Shown here: piece after piece, positions 44,027 to 52,153 of the stretch
Position numbering within the stretch: position 1 is the stretch's first letter
How the letters are laid out: each line of letters begins with the position of its first letter
DNA from: Pseudoalteromonas xiamenensis
Lineage (GTDB): Bacteria; Pseudomonadota; Gammaproteobacteria; Enterobacterales; Alteromonadaceae
DNA: 64,000 nucleotides
NCBI RefSeq assembly: GCF_042431545.1
Contig: NZ_JBHLYX010000001.1
Strand: one strand, 5' to 3'
Program-made: the position numbers and the translations under genes
The notes under the pieces: model-generated
What the model saw: only the letters and a program-made list of their open reading frames with translations
What the model was told of the DNA's origin: nothing
Databases searched by the model: none

Positions 44027-44582
44027 CCCTATTTTATTTCACTAATTATTTGTTATTTCTAATAATAGCAACAAGTTACCAACTGTTTTTTCTTCAGGCA
44101 ACCAAAAAAGTAGTCAGAAAAAACGAGACTTTACTTATTCGAGCCTTACTCGGCTCGCTATGTAATTTATTTTTTTCTTTTAACTTCATAGAGGTATGTA
44201 TTTTTACCGCATAACCGAGCCGAATTTGTCCATTACATAGCGTTCCATTTCACTGATATTTTAAGCTTCACCACTTATGCATCTTTGGGGGCGCGCTTTG
44301 CACCGTGCATTATGTGTAGGATAGAAACGCGATAAGTTGCTTCAATTTATCGTTTTTTGGGTGGCTTCGAATGCTAATTTAAGAACATGAAGCAGTCTGA
44401 TCTTATAGTGCTTAACTTCCCAATACTGGCTGTGACGTCTGATACAGTCTAAGAGATTGTTCAAAAGGTTCCCCGCTAGACACCAAAAATAAGAGGTCGA
44501 TTTACTGGTGTTCATCAACCTCGATGCCAAAATGGGATAGGAACTTAACTTATTGCGTTGTCATCAAATAAGACGTGACTCG
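44027..44582. other. Gene-poor stretch upstream of the cassette array, with possible transposase remnant
   Basis: No intact gene is seen. Crossed inverted repeats lie at 44151-44242 (CGGCTCG/CGAGCCG and CGCTATGTAAT/ATTACATAGCG). A 62-codon minus-strand frame at 44342-44530 (WCLAGNLLNNLLDCIRRH, then KIRLLHVLKLAFEA) vaguely recalls the C-terminal end of IS1380/IS4-type transposases and has no usable start; it is at most a fragment. No integron integrase remnant was found. Confidence 0.4.
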
Positions 44583-45068
44583 TTATTCATATTCAGACGC
44601 ATACGTTTCTTCGTAACTATGTGAGTAAAGCTCGAACAAATTACCAAACGGGTCTTCTAAATACACCATTTTAGCGGGTTTGCTCTCATCTTCAGGGTGA
44701 TAGCGCATGACGTCCATTCTGACCTTTCCACCGAATTCTTCTGTTTTACGCATAACACGCTCGAAATCATCCGTTTGTAAACAAAAATGGAAGATGCCCA
44801 AGCGTGCAAAATTTAAATCATGACGTTCATCTCTGTTTTTCATCTCAAACAGTTCCACGCCAATACCATCTGTCGTGACTAGGTGGGCAATGTTGAAGCC
44901 TTCAAACCCTTCACCAAATACGGCGATACACATGCGGCCAATTGCCGTTTCCCGCTCTTCTACAACTTTGGTGTTGTTCATTACAATTCGAAGCCCGAGA
45001 ACGTGAGTGTAAAATTCGACCGCTTTTCCCATATCTCCGACCATAATTCCGACGTGATTCATTTTCAT
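44583..45068 (-). CDS. Glyoxalase/VOC-family protein
   Basis: 161 aa. A vicinal-oxygen-chelate fold is seen: NHVGIMVGDMGKAVEFYTHVLG at the N-terminus, GIFHFCLQTDDFERVM, and a C-terminal VYLEDPFGNLFELYSHS, with metal-ligand candidates His4, His in FHFCL and Glu in LFELY. The family includes lyases and ring-cleaving dioxygenases; the substrate is unknown. It is divergent from a LysR gene across 125 bp, which probably regulates it. Confidence 0.85.
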   Translation of the reverse strand: MKMNHVGIMVGDMGKAVEFYTHVLGLRIVMNNTKVVEERETAIGRMCIAVFGEGFEGFNIAHLVTTDGIGVELFEMKNRDERHDLNFARLGIFHFCLQTDDFERVMRKTEEFGGKVRMDVMRYHPEDESKPAKMVYLEDPFGNLFELYSHSYEETYASEYE

Positions 45069-45148
45069 ATTTCGCTCCTAACGTGCTGATTGGATCTAAC
45101 CTATGCAGGTACAGAGAGGAGTGTAGGAAAATGCTATTATTATTTGAA

Positions 45149-45163
45149 ATTATGATTAATAAT
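45149..45163. promoter_or_regulatory. Candidate LysR-type operator
   Basis: ATTAT-GATTA-ATAAT, an inverted repeat fitting the T-N11-A LysR box, sits in the AT-rich intergenic region between the divergent VOC and LysR genes, 31 bp before the LysR start. Confidence 0.45.
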
Positions 45164-45193
45164 CAATTTAATAATATAATATTATGGTGACGC

Positions 45194-46081
45194 ATGCTAA
45201 ACCCAATTTGGCTTCAGACTTTTGTAACACTTGTTGAGACAGGGCATTTTACGCAAACTGCTGAGAAATTGTTTATGACCCAGCCAGGCGTTAGCCAACA
45301 TGTCAGCAAATTAGAACAAGCGTGCGGCCATAGTTTAATTAAGCGAGATAAGAAGTCATTTTCAATTACAGAACAAGGCTTGTTGGTGTATGAATATGCG
45401 GTCAACTTGGCACTTAACGAAGAGCGCATGCTTGACGCGCTTTCGCGTGACGACCCATTTGGCGGTGAAATTTCGATTGCATGTTCTGGTTCTGTCGCGC
45501 TAGTACTCTATCCCATTTTACTGAAACTCCAATCGCTACATCCAAAGTTGGTCATGAAGTTAAAAGCAGCACCAAACTATCAAATATTAAGCGAAGTAAA
45601 ACAGGGAAATATCGACTTAGGAATTGTCACTGACATTAGCACCCCCCATTTATTCGATTCGAGCATATTAGGTCAGGAAGAACTCTGTCTGATTGTACCT
45701 AGCGAGACCGAACTGTCTGAAAATAAGTCGGAATTACTCCAACATTTGGGGTTGGTGTCTCATCCCGATGCAGAACATTACTTGTCTTTGTACTTTGCAA
45801 ACTGCGGTGAAGTAGGGTTTGAGCGTCTCCATATCGATGCCATTCCGGTTGTTGGCGCCGTTAACCAAATTGGCCAAATTTTAGAACCAGTTGCACAAGG
45901 GATTGGTTTTACAGTTTTGCCAAAAAGTGCGCTAGATAGCTTCCATCATGCGAATAAACTTAAAATAATGCAGTCAAATCACGTCGTCTTGGAAACCCTT
46001 TTCAAAGTGACGAAGAAAAATAGACAGCTTCCAGCTCGCTATCATGTCGTCATTGAAGCGCTTAGCGCATTATGGCAATAA
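45194..46081 (+). CDS. LysR-family transcriptional regulator
   Basis: 295 aa. An N-terminal winged HTH (LVETGHFTQTAEKLFMTQPGVSQHVSKLEQ) is followed by a PBP2-like effector domain (about 88-290, with GEISIACSGSVALVLYPILLKLQ). It is divergent from the VOC gene with a T-N11-A site in between; LysR regulators commonly control the divergent neighbour. The effector is unknown. Confidence 0.88.
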   Translation: MLNPIWLQTFVTLVETGHFTQTAEKLFMTQPGVSQHVSKLEQACGHSLIKRDKKSFSITEQGLLVYEYAVNLALNEERMLDALSRDDPFGGEISIACSGSVALVLYPILLKLQSLHPKLVMKLKAAPNYQILSEVKQGNIDLGIVTDISTPHLFDSSILGQEELCLIVPSETELSENKSELLQHLGLVSHPDAEHYLSLYFANCGEVGFERLHIDAIPVVGAVNQIGQILEPVAQGIGFTVLPKSALDSFHHANKLKIMQSNHVVLETLFKVTKKNRQLPARYHVVIEALSALWQ

Positions 46082-46171
46082 ATGGGCGCACTCGTTTTAA
46101 TCCGTATCGGTTTATTAACGAAAGTAGGATAGAGAGCATCGATAATAGCGAACGCTCTCCATTTGTCTTAC

Positions 46172-46855
46172 TTAATTCGTGCTTTGCGCGTTGGACGGTA
46201 GTTGAATACCCTTAAATAGTAGCCAGAAAGGTAGTAAAAGTTCGAACAGTGCACCGGGAACATACAAGTATCCTCCACCTAAATTTACCGCGAACAAGTC
46301 GCCTACCATCTTTACGAGCAAAAACGTGTAACCTATTACGCCTAAGGCCGAGAGTACTTTTGGGATCATTTTGTAGCGGTAAAAAGTTAAATTGAGCACT
46401 ATGCTACCCAAGGCCAGTGCAAGCATCGCGAATTGAAATAGGGTATAGCGTTCACGACGGGCAACCATCGCCATCGAGTTTAACCATTCTGAGTTGGTAG
46501 AACTCGCTTCCATCATTTCTTTGCCTAAGTTTGCAATAGACAGCAACGCAGCGGCCGCGAGCAGCAATAAAATACCTTCAACTACCCGACAAGTTAGGTA
46601 AGTGAGTGCACTACGCTCACTGACTTGTTTTACTAAGGGGAACAGGACGATAGCTGCCGCAATGATGGCTACTGAGTTGATAAAGAACAGTGACACAGCA
46701 GTTGCTAACGTCGAGTTCTTGTTTAGGTAGGCCAGTTCTAAGTAATTAGTCGCACTTAAGATAGGGGTGACGAATACATCATCCGCAACCATGTAAGAGC
46801 TGGTCGATATCAGGATTAATATGCCGATGATCCGAGCGGCAAGTTGGTTAGACAT
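46172..46855 (-). CDS. DUF4386 family membrane protein
   Basis: 227 aa, six or seven predicted transmembrane helices. RIIGILILISTSSYMVADDVF, a RVVEGILLLLAAAALLSI helix, and NLGGGYLYVPGALFELLLPFWLLFKG are characteristic of DUF4386. The function is unknown. It lies 90 bp downstream of the AraC-type gene in the same direction. Confidence 0.78.
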   Translation of the reverse strand: MSNQLAARIIGILILISTSSYMVADDVFVTPILSATNYLELAYLNKNSTLATAVSLFFINSVAIIAAAIVLFPLVKQVSERSALTYLTCRVVEGILLLLAAAALLSIANLGKEMMEASSTNSEWLNSMAMVARRERYTLFQFAMLALALGSIVLNLTFYRYKMIPKVLSALGVIGYTFLLVKMVGDLFAVNLGGGYLYVPGALFELLLPFWLLFKGIQLPSNAQSTN

Positions 46856-46945
46856 GGGGAATTCCTCATCATTCTTATTCGATAAGAGAAAATTACCGGT
46901 TTTTACGTGTGCAATCGTCCAAATAGGCCCATTCGTCTAAATGTT

Positions 46946-48070
46946 TTAGTTATTTTTGCGATATGCACTCGGCGTCATTCCAACCGCTTTTTTAAAAGCC
47001 GCATTAAATGTTGATTTTGAATTGAAGCCGACGTCAAAAGCGATATCTGTGACGAGTTTTTTCGATACCGAGAGTGCAATCTTCGCTTCTTCAATTCGAA
47101 AGCGATTAACAAATTGAAAGAAGTTCGTGTGCATAAATCGGGAAAGCGTTTCTGATATGTGATTTTCGGATTCCGAGATGTGCTCAGACAATTTATTTAG
47201 TGAAAGATCTTCGTTTAGATACAGTCTGTCTTCTTGCATAGCTTGAGTTAGCTTATCAGCGATGTCCGCCATGTGTTTCGTACTCAGTAACGAAGTTCGG
47301 GCTTGTTTTGTTTCAGGTAAACCTTTTTCAGATTCATTCAGCGGCTTTTGGTTTAATGCACTTTGTATAAATAGCGCGAGCGCAAAAGTTTCGCAAAGCG
47401 GCAAGACTTTTTCAAACCCTAATAAGGTCCAGCCGAGCGCGCCTAATGAATATTGGATAGCGTACATTGACCATATAAATCCCCAAACAAAGAGCATGCT
47501 TTTTAGCCAGTCCAAGGAGCGCTTTTCAATATCGGAATAGCGTTCCATGAGCTGTTGGATATGATTGTTGTGAAGGTTGAACGTAAACCTCAGAAACAGC
47601 ATGGTATAGGTAATGAAAATGGCGGTTGTGGTAACGCAGGTGAAGACAGCAATTTGCCACAAGTCAGGGTTACGTGTTTCGGGATTGGCTAACGCTAATT
47701 TTTCAGTAGGACTTGGCATGAAAATAAATGGCAATAAGCTAATGCAAACGACCAAAGGCCCTGAAAGGGCAAAATAGATTAATCGGCGGTCAATTTTTTC
47801 ATTAGGGGACATACTTGCATGAGCATAAAAGTAAAGAGCAGGGCCAAGCAGTAATCTAAACGGCAATTCAAAACCCGCAAGGCTAGGTGCGTATACAAAT
47901 GCTCCGGAATAAATGAAGAGCTCGCCAGCCAAATGAATTAGTAACAAGGTGAGCAACCCAGTCAGGCGTTGATATTGTTTTTCTTTCGGTCTTCTAACAA
48001 CATCTAACAATGCCAGCAATGTCATACCAATCATGCAAGCATACAAGATTGTAGGTAAAAGATTGACCAT
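46946..48070 (-). CDS. Membrane-anchored AraC-family transcriptional regulator
   Basis: 374 aa. The N-terminal half (about 1-230) contains seven hydrophobic segments, and the C-terminal 110 residues are an AraC double HTH: LSLNKLSEHISESENHISETLSRF and VTDIAFDVGFNSKSTFNAAFKKAVGMTPSAYR. Such 7TM-AraC proteins sense a membrane or external signal. It is divergent from the TonB-like gene across 421 bp and upstream of the DUF4386 gene. Confidence 0.88.
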   Translation of the reverse strand: MVNLLPTILYACMIGMTLLALLDVVRRPKEKQYQRLTGLLTLLLIHLAGELFIYSGAFVYAPSLAGFELPFRLLLGPALYFYAHASMSPNEKIDRRLIYFALSGPLVVCISLLPFIFMPSPTEKLALANPETRNPDLWQIAVFTCVTTTAIFITYTMLFLRFTFNLHNNHIQQLMERYSDIEKRSLDWLKSMLFVWGFIWSMYAIQYSLGALGWTLLGFEKVLPLCETFALALFIQSALNQKPLNESEKGLPETKQARTSLLSTKHMADIADKLTQAMQEDRLYLNEDLSLNKLSEHISESENHISETLSRFMHTNFFQFVNRFRIEEAKIALSVSKKLVTDIAFDVGFNSKSTFNAAFKKAVGMTPSAYRKNN

Positions 48071-48491
48071 TTGACTACCTAATTCGTGACCTGGAATTTC
48101 TCATTGACTAAGGTAAAATCGCCTAAATCTATTCCAACACGTTTTAAAACAGCTTTAGGTTGGTTATCAAGGTGTTTGATAGAGCGTTTTCCTCATTTCT
48201 GCCTCTTATTATTACAGATACTTGAATCAATTCATTGCATATTTGCTTAGCAAAGCGGATTTACGTATTCATCAAAGCGACGTGCTGGTCTCGTAACGTT
48301 ACTCAATTATCTCGTTTACGTATCCTGCAACAACCCGTGTTTTAAAAAAATTAACTTGACCATAAGGATTACATACGTAATCATTATTTTGATTACGCAT
48401 GTAATCTAATTGATTCAATGTGCAAATCAGCTCACTACGGAAAATCTGTTTTACTTCAAATTTTTAATTATTACATAGGATTAAAGACATA
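48071..48491. other. Regulatory region between AraC-type and TonB-like genes
   Basis: 421 bp without a coding frame. It contains TTGACC (48356-48361), a possible -35 for the plus-strand gene, and two palindromic operators described separately. The left part shows no further recognised motif. Confidence 0.6.
48367..48406. promoter_or_regulatory. Paired palindromic operators GATTAC-N4-GTAATC
   Basis: Two 16-bp inverted repeats of the form GATTAC-N4-GTAATC lie at 48367-48382 and 48391-48406 with centres 24 bp apart. They start 5 bp after the TTGACC box, so a bound protein would cover the -10 region: a repressor arrangement. The binding protein is not known. Confidence 0.7.
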
Positions 48492-48911
48492 ATGCAATGC
48501 GCAAACCTTTTTAAAAAAGCAGCTACCCGCTATATATCAATGACTATAATGCTGCTATTTAGCTTTGTTACTTTTCAATCAATTGCACATCAAACGGATG
48601 CTGCGGTCACACCAGTTAAGAGAGCAGTACCACTTTACCCAAAATACGCCATTAAAAAGCGGATAGAAGGTACGGTTCTAGTGAATTTCAGTATCGAGCA
48701 AGATGGTAACGTGTCTGATATTCAAGTCGTAGCATCGGATCAAGATGGGCTTTTTGACGCAAGTGCAATTTTAGGCGTTCAAAAATGGCTTTATACAAAA
48801 CCGGCTCAAAAAATTCGTAACAATTATGCCGCGATTGAATTCGCACTGACAGATACGCCCGCGACGTCGCAGTTTACGAATGTAGAAAAAATCCAAGTTA
48901 GAGGGGAATAA
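48492..48911 (+). CDS. TonB C-terminal-domain protein (energy transducer family)
   Basis: 139 aa. An N-terminal hydrophobic segment (YISMTIMLLFSFVTFQSIAHQ, probably a signal peptide) is followed directly by a TonB C-terminal domain: PLYPKYAIKKRIEGTVLVNF, IEQDGNVSDIQVVAS, GVQKWLYTKPAQK. The Pro-rich spacer of classical TonB is missing, so if exported it may bind TonB-dependent systems differently or be a regulated small paralogue. It has its own double-operator promoter region. Confidence 0.82.
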   Translation: MQCANLFKKAATRYISMTIMLLFSFVTFQSIAHQTDAAVTPVKRAVPLYPKYAIKKRIEGTVLVNFSIEQDGNVSDIQVVASDQDGLFDASAILGVQKWLYTKPAQKIRNNYAAIEFALTDTPATSQFTNVEKIQVRGE

Positions 48912-49120
48912 CGCGCAGAGAATCGTGCCCGAGTTCAATTCGAGAGTGCGACATAATTGTGGTGATAATCGCTTTCGAATAGGAACTCATCGGGGTAGGT
49001 CTTGCGTAATGCATAGTTTAAAGAGACCATCGTCTGCTTTTGTTAAAGCCACTACATCAGGAACTTTGGTGTGATTGCTTACTGAAATTTAGCTATATGA
49101 ATGTATTTGAAAGAAAAATA
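48912..49120. other. Intergenic stretch after the TonB-like gene
   Basis: About 210 bp with no supported gene. A minus-strand frame encodes a short fragment (VSLNYALRKTYPDEFLF) without a start signal; I see nothing else. Confidence 0.4.
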
Positions 49121-49756
49121 TCAGCAATCTGTTTTTTCTTTAAACTCACACAAGTCTTCAATTAAGCAGCTACCGCATTTAGGTTTGCGGGCGGTACACA
49201 CGTAGCGACCATGTAGGATAAGCCAGTGATGGACATCCACTTTAAATTCTTTGGGCACGACTTTGTCGAGTTTCTTTTCGACTTCCACCACGTCTTTGCC
49301 CTTGGCAAAGTTGGTGCGGTTGGATACGCGGAAAATATGGGTATCGACAGCAATCGTAGGCCAGCCGAAAGCGCAGTTAAGGACCACATTGGCCGTTTTA
49401 CGACCAACGCCAGGCAGCGCCTCGAGCGCTTCGCGATTTTCAGGTACTTCAGAGTTGTGTTGCTCGACAAGAATTTGTGAGAGCTTCACGACATTGTTGG
49501 CTTTCGAATTAAATAAACCGATGGTTTTGATGTATTCTTTTAGGCCATCGACACCCAGCGCGACGATTGCCTCAGGTGTATTTGCGACAGGAAAGAGCTT
49601 TCTTGTCGCTTTGTTGACGCTTACGTCCGTAGCTTGTGCAGATAAGGTGACAGCGACAAGTAACTCAAAAGGCGAGGTATATTCCAGCTCAGTTTCAGGA
49701 TTTGGGTTTTCATCTCTGAGACGCGTTAGGATCTCGATTCTTTTGTCTTTATTCAC
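49121..49756 (-). CDS. nth: Endonuclease III
   Basis: 211 aa. This DNA glycosylase/AP lyase removes oxidised pyrimidines. The HhH motif LEALPGVGRKTANVVLN contains the catalytic Lys, VDTHIFRVSNR the catalytic Asp, and the C-terminal CTARKPKCGSCLIEDLC carries the four Cys of the [4Fe-4S] cluster. It is the last gene of rsxABCDGE-nth, the usual gammaproteobacterial order. Confidence 0.98.
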   Translation of the reverse strand: MNKDKRIEILTRLRDENPNPETELEYTSPFELLVAVTLSAQATDVSVNKATRKLFPVANTPEAIVALGVDGLKEYIKTIGLFNSKANNVVKLSQILVEQHNSEVPENREALEALPGVGRKTANVVLNCAFGWPTIAVDTHIFRVSNRTNFAKGKDVVEVEKKLDKVVPKEFKVDVHHWLILHGRYVCTARKPKCGSCLIEDLCEFKEKTDC

Positions 49757-49765
49757 GGCGTTACC

Positions 49766-50461
49766 TTAACTTAAACTTGTCACGCGGGCTCTTGGTGCTT
49801 TTTCTACTTCCGCTTTCGCTATTTGGGCTTTTTGTTTAGCATCGTAGATATTCTTAAGCGCGATTAACAAACCCAATCCCAAAAATGCACCTGGTGGTAA
49901 AATGGCGACAAGAAGCTGATTGTCAAAATGCAGCACTTCGATACGTAAAACAGTCGCCCAGTCTCCTAATAACAGGTTTGCACCATCAAAAAGGGTGCCT
50001 TGCCCAATCAACTCGCGCATGCCACCGAGTACAAATAATACGGCAGTAAACCCAAGCCCCATCATGAAGCCATCCAATGCGGACAGTGGCGCGGTATTTT
50101 TGGATGCAAACGCTTCAGCACGGCCTATGATCACGCAGTTTGTAACGATCAGTGGGATAAATATACCTAACGATTGATATAAGCCGAACGTGTAGGCATT
50201 CATGAGCAGTTGGACTACGGTAACGAAAGCGGCAATGATCATGACGAAAACAGGAATACGAATGTCTTTAGGCACCCAATTTCGCACAAGTGACACTGTT
50301 AAGTTAGAACCAATTAGCACTAACATCGTCGCAAAGCCAAGGCCTAACGCATTGGTTACAGTTGAGGTAACCGCCAGTAACGGACACAAACCTAAAAGTT
50401 GTACAAGGGCTGGGTTATTTTTCCAAAGCCCTTCTCGGATAATGGAATTGACATCACTCAT
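49766..50461 (-). CDS. rsxE: Electron transport complex subunit RsxE (RnfE)
   Basis: 231 aa, six predicted transmembrane helices. IREGLWKNNPALVQLLGLCPLLAVTST is the RnfE/NqrD-family start. The protein is paralogous to RsxA. The ATG at 50461 has SD GGAGAA 4 nt upstream and is preferred to the in-frame start 24 codons earlier, which would lie inside rsxG. It overlaps rsxG by 8 bp. Confidence 0.95.
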   Translation of the reverse strand: MSDVNSIIREGLWKNNPALVQLLGLCPLLAVTSTVTNALGLGFATMLVLIGSNLTVSLVRNWVPKDIRIPVFVMIIAAFVTVVQLLMNAYTFGLYQSLGIFIPLIVTNCVIIGRAEAFASKNTAPLSALDGFMMGLGFTAVLFVLGGMRELIGQGTLFDGANLLLGDWATVLRIEVLHFDNQLLVAILPPGAFLGLGLLIALKNIYDAKQKAQIAKAEVEKAPRARVTSLS

Positions 50462-51095
50462 GCGATTCTCCTTTACAGGCGTTAGGTGCATTGAATAAGC
50501 GGTCGAAATTCGTTTTACCAAACCAGCCTGCATCTGACACAGAATTCACCACTGCTCGCGGTGTAATAGTCGCGCCAGTGAACTGATCAAAATTTCCACC
50601 ATCGCGTTTTACTTTAAATTGAGGATCGTTTTCTTCGGTGATTGTGGTGTTCGCGAAACTTAAAATCCATGGTGATTTAGTGAGCTCGACTTTGTCACCC
50701 AGTCCCGGAGTCTCCGCGTGCTGAGTGACTCGCACTCCAGAAACGTTACCGTGATTATCGATTGCAGTGATCATCTCGATATTGCCGTTATAGCCTTTCA
50801 GCGTTTTGTGTTGAATGACTAGAGCGGAAGGCATACCGTTGAGCGTTGCGCGATATATCGTCATCGATTCTTTAGGCGACAGGCTTCTATCATTCACCAC
50901 AACACAGTTTTCGGTTAACGCATTATCGTAACTTCCTGCAGGCAATACTTCAGCAAGAAGCGCAACCAATTGTTGTTGGCTTTGCTTTGCAATGCGCTCT
51001 TTAGTTAACTCATTAACGAGTGCAACGGAAGCCGTTGTCGCGAGGGCAAAGGCCATTAAGATAAGACCATTTTTGGACATGGAATTAAAAATCAT
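50454..51095 (-). CDS. rsxG: Electron transport complex subunit RsxG (RnfG)
   Basis: 213 aa. One N-terminal membrane anchor (GLILMAFALATTASVALVNEL) and a periplasmic FMN-binding domain; the FMN is covalently bound to the Thr of the motif FTGATITPRAVV. VTQHAETPGLGDKVEL is the other conserved block. The start overlaps the rsxD stop as ATGA. Confidence 0.95.
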   Translation of the reverse strand: MIFNSMSKNGLILMAFALATTASVALVNELTKERIAKQSQQQLVALLAEVLPAGSYDNALTENCVVVNDRSLSPKESMTIYRATLNGMPSALVIQHKTLKGYNGNIEMITAIDNHGNVSGVRVTQHAETPGLGDKVELTKSPWILSFANTTITEENDPQFKVKRDGGNFDQFTGATITPRAVVNSVSDAGWFGKTNFDRLFNAPNACKGESHE

Positions 51096-52153
51096 GATGT
51101 TTTTCCTCCATGACCATAAACACGAGGTTGCGTGTAGTGGTCGATTAACGGTACCGCCATGTTCATGATGAGCACAGAAAATGCAATTGCATCAGGATAA
51201 CCACCATGACTTCTGATTAAATACGTCAGCAATCCAATTCCAACCCCATAGATTAATCGGCCTTTATTTGTCGTACAGGCTGAAACAGGGTCCGTGGCGA
51301 TAAAGAATGCACCTAACATGGTTGCACCACTTAAAAGATGAAATACTGAACCTGGTTCTTGTCCTGGCGCGATTAGATAACCAATGGCGCTACATATCCC
51401 GAGTGATAACAAGATTGCGACAGGGATATGCCAGTTGATGATTTTACGAACCAATAGGAAGATACCGCCGGTCAAGAAAGCGATGTTGACCCATTGCCAG
51501 CCGAGTCCTGCATAGGTATCAAAAACGGGAGATGTCATCGCTTCTGAAACGGTTTTTCCTGCATCAACAGCATGTTTAATGCTATCTAGCGGTGTTGCCA
51601 TCGTCGTTCCGTCAATGGTCATTCGTAAGCTCTCAAGCGAAGCCCCTGTTAATGAATGTTCCAGAAAAATAGCGCTTGTTACATTCGCCAAAGACAATGG
51701 GTTTGAAAGAAGTGATTCGACAGGAGACCATGCGGTCATTTGAACAGGAAACGAAATGAGCAATAGTACGTACGCAGCCATTGCAGGATTAAAAAGGTTA
51801 AAACCAAGACCACCGTACAGTTGCTTCACCATCACAATGGCAAAAAGACAGCCGATCACGATGATCCACCAAGGTGAAAGCGGGGGAATACTTATGGCGA
51901 GCAGGACACCCGTCAACCAAGCACTGCCGTCTTTTAACGTCGCTGCGATAGGTTTATTGCGTAATTTTAAAACGGCCGCTTCAGCAATGGAGACGGTAAT
52001 TAATGCTAGGATAAGCTGGATAAGCACGCCAAACCCAAAGAAGTAGACTTGCGCGAGAACACCAGGAATACAGGCTGCAATCACAGTCATCATCAATCGA
52101 CTGAGCGATTTATGGCTATGATTGTGGGGAGAAGAAGCCATTGTTAACATCAT
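51092..52153 (-). CDS. rsxD: Electron transport complex subunit RsxD (RnfD)
   Basis: 353 aa, eight to nine transmembrane helices. The FMN-attachment motif region FHLLSGATMLGAFFIATDPVSA is clear. Overlaps rsxC and rsxG by four bases on each side, so translation is coupled. Confidence 0.96.
   Translation of the reverse strand: MMLTMASSPHNHSHKSLSRLMMTVIAACIPGVLAQVYFFGFGVLIQLILALITVSIAEAAVLKLRNKPIAATLKDGSAWLTGVLLAISIPPLSPWWIIVIGCLFAIVMVKQLYGGLGFNLFNPAMAAYVLLLISFPVQMTAWSPVESLLSNPLSLANVTSAIFLEHSLTGASLESLRMTIDGTTMATPLDSIKHAVDAGKTVSEAMTSPVFDTYAGLGWQWVNIAFLTGGIFLLVRKIINWHIPVAILLSLGICSAIGYLIAPGQEPGSVFHLLSGATMLGAFFIATDPVSACTTNKGRLIYGVGIGLLTYLIRSHGGYPDAIAFSVLIMNMAVPLIDHYTQPRVYGHGGKTS

Noticed and set aside
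49251..49769. 172-aa plus-strand ORF opposite nth
   Set aside because: Pure antisense shadow of nth, low-complexity Ser/Thr content, no ribosome-binding site.
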